NCBI RefSeq assembly: GCF_947623445.1
Contig: NC_135244.1
Coordinates: forward strand, 4,464,001-4,528,000
Direction: 5' to 3'
Source of the DNA: Clavelina lepadiformis
Taxonomy: Eukaryota; Chordata; Ascidiacea; Aplousobranchia; Clavelinidae
Length of the DNA: 64,000 nt
The notes beneath the pieces were generated by a model that was not told the DNA's origin, did not search any database, and saw only the letters and a list, made by a program, of their open reading frames with translations. Below are positions 62,068 to 64,000 of the stretch, piece by piece. The translations under genes were made by a program, and so were the position numbers. Within the stretch, counting starts at the first letter, position 1. Each line of letters starts with the position of its first letter.

Positions 62068-63204
62068 TGCTATAGGACAGGAATTATGGACTATCGTTAA
62101 TATAGTATCATAATTATTAAGCCAATTTATTAAAAATGAAATAGCTTACTACAGAAAATTGGATTTCATCAGGAAAAATTGAAAATAGTTAGGCAGTCAT
62201 TTTTGTAAGTGCTGTTACCTAACATTACATATGTTGATGTTTTTCTCATTTCCAACTGTATGCCTGCACCTATTCAGTAGGTTAGGCCTATTTCGAGTGC
62301 TTTTGATTTCGCTACATGTCCCAACGCTCGAGCGATAGACGCCACTACGCAAATGTAACAGTCGGGCTGATGGCTTGACTTTTCTTGAGATAGCTCAGGT
62401 CTAGCAGCTTTATTATTTATGTGTGAAATACTTTCCTATTTAAAACACTCTTTTTAGTTTGAAAAGTACTGGTAGATCACCTGAGCCGGTGCAAACACTG
62501 CACAGGCAGACAGCCCTGTTTCAGTTTGTGTATTGCATAGCTGTGTGACACTTTCACTGAACAAAATTCAAGATATGTAAGTAAGTAGCATTTCTTTAAT
62601 ATGTATACTCAGTTACTCATATATAAGATTTAGTAAATAGGTTAACTTTTTCAAGCGTCAAAAGTTTCAGCCCATGGTTAAATCAAAAAGAATTGAACAG
62701 GACAATGACAAATGGAAGTATAAAGTAAAAATCCTGACATCACATAAACGATAGGCTACTATAGGAATTGCAAAATTTTTCCTGCTAATGTCTATTTAGT
62801 GGCTAAAGCTCTTAAAGACTAAGAATTTCTTTAGCCATTAGCAAGAAACATGAATGTATTTTTAAAAATGTGTTTGGGTAAAGTTTTTGGTAATTCATTA
62901 AGTCATTGAAATATGCTGCTCTATTGTTCACTTTACACCACTTTCACCACTGCTTAAAAAGTTTTCTACAATATAACTTTGGAGTCTACCATGACATAGC
63001 TTGCTAATAGAAAATTTTTCGTCTATAGGAATAAATAGTAGTTTTACCCACACAAAACCATACATGATTAGACAATTAAGAAATAACTGGCATGTGGCGG
63101 CTAACGGCTAAAAACAGCACCTAAATTTCCATCCCGATAAAATACTAAAATTACCAAGTACTGCACAAAAATCATGCAGTTTGTTGCTTGCGATCACCAG
63201 CCAT

Positions 63205-63425
63205 GGTGCAATGTATGGCACACACACAAATGAAAATTTTCAACATTTTTGCCACATCTTCACATGCCAATTTATAAGTAGTAATCCAGGCATAGTCATT
63301 TGTTTGGACACCAATTTAGAATAAATAAACAAGGAATTGAAACTTCAGTGCATGCGAAAATTTTTGTCTTTGCTTAAACGATTTTGCATCGAAAACTGCC
63401 TTACCATACTTTCCGGTTGGGACAG
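63205..63425 (+). repeat. Dispersed repeat, copy 3 of 3
   Basis: The most diverged copy. Shared blocks are tagaataaataaacaagg, cttcagtgcatgcg, tctttgcttaaacgatttt and ctgccttaccatactttccggttggg. Confidence 0.55.
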
Positions 63426-64000
63426 CAGACAACATGTTTGAGACCCCTGCTTACTGTATGTTAATTGACATAATTAAATGTAAATTTGACCGTAGATTTT
63501 ACGTTTATTTATTTATTTCATTTTTTGTCAAAGGCATAGTTATTATTATAAAACAGGAAAAAATGACGAATCCAGAAAAGGCTTAAAACCTGGTCGAAAA
63601 TTATTCGGGGAAATCACTGTTGGTACCAGCTAGCACAGCCAGTAAACCCACAGTTAGACAAAACATTTAAAGTTAAAAAACCAAGTTAAGCAAACGAGCA
63701 GGTGATGTGTTCAAGTCACAGATGGCACAAATCGCTTCAATGCTCTACATCAGCAGATGGGAAAACTTACTATAAAAGAACCCTTATGATACCCCTTAGA
63801 ACCCAGATAAGTGCATCGTTTCTAGTCACCATGTTAATAATGTAGGGCATTGTTGATGAGCCCAAGTTTGTACAGCAAAAATTCACACCAATGATGATCT
63901 TTTAGAACATGTTTGGAAATATTTGGAAAACCATTAATATGCAAATATGTAATTTATTTTGAAAGTGGCTTGCATCTCATACCTAACAATTTGCTGGTAT

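Larger units (their letters stand above)
60545..64000. other. Non-coding tail with two dispersed repeat copies
   Basis: About 3.5 kb upstream of the SDR gene. No exon was recognised. Two copies of the dispersed repeat first seen at 4779 lie here. Short open frames have no splice context or similarity. Confidence 0.6.

Overview
The window is AT-rich animal (metazoan) nuclear DNA. The genes are split by many short GT-AG introns and belong to animal families: TSC1/hamartin, stearoyl-CoA desaturase, N-acetylglucosamine kinase, and a secreted collagen/fibrinogen-like protein. Intergenic DNA is crowded with short hAT-type transposons. The mix suggests an invertebrate deuterostome, with a tunicate (ascidian) the best guess, but the species cannot be fixed from sequence alone. 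No tRNA, rRNA, CRISPR array or prokaryotic operon was seen.

Layout. (1) 231-503, minus: one exon of a sulfotransferase-like P-loop protein with an in-frame stop. (2) 5560-13786, plus: complete TSC1 in 23 coding exons (1030 aa). (3) 14393-16050, minus, convergent with TSC1: a secreted protein with a short collagen stretch and a fibrinogen-like C-terminus (343 aa, six exons). (4) 17112-51973: a cluster of four complete acyl-CoA delta-9 desaturase genes, A(-), B(-), C(+), D(-). All have the same six-exon structure (133/131/206/47/180/191 bp coding, 295 aa). B and C lie head to head about 14.6 kb apart, and the gap holds most of the transposons, including a near-perfect 2.36-kb palindrome made by two oppositely oriented composite hAT elements. 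(5) 55499-58122, minus: complete N-acetylglucosamine kinase (nine exons, 337 aa). (6) 58440-58832, minus: a decayed copy of the next gene. (7) 59801-60544, minus: an intronless SDR-family protein (247 aa) whose catalytic Tyr and Lys are replaced. The rest, to 64000, is non-coding with dispersed repeats.

The genes do not form one pathway. The desaturase cluster is the only functional group: its members would make monounsaturated fatty acyl-CoA in the endoplasmic reticulum, and the sequence shows repeated duplication with patchwork homogenisation (likely gene conversion). TSC1 is a growth-control gene, NAGK an amino-sugar salvage gene. All gene models were spliced by eye; in each complete model the reading frame closes across every junction, which is the main support for the boundaries. 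I found no convincing new biological system. The most unusual structures are the paired composite transposons, the mosaic desaturases and the SDR lacking its active-site residues.
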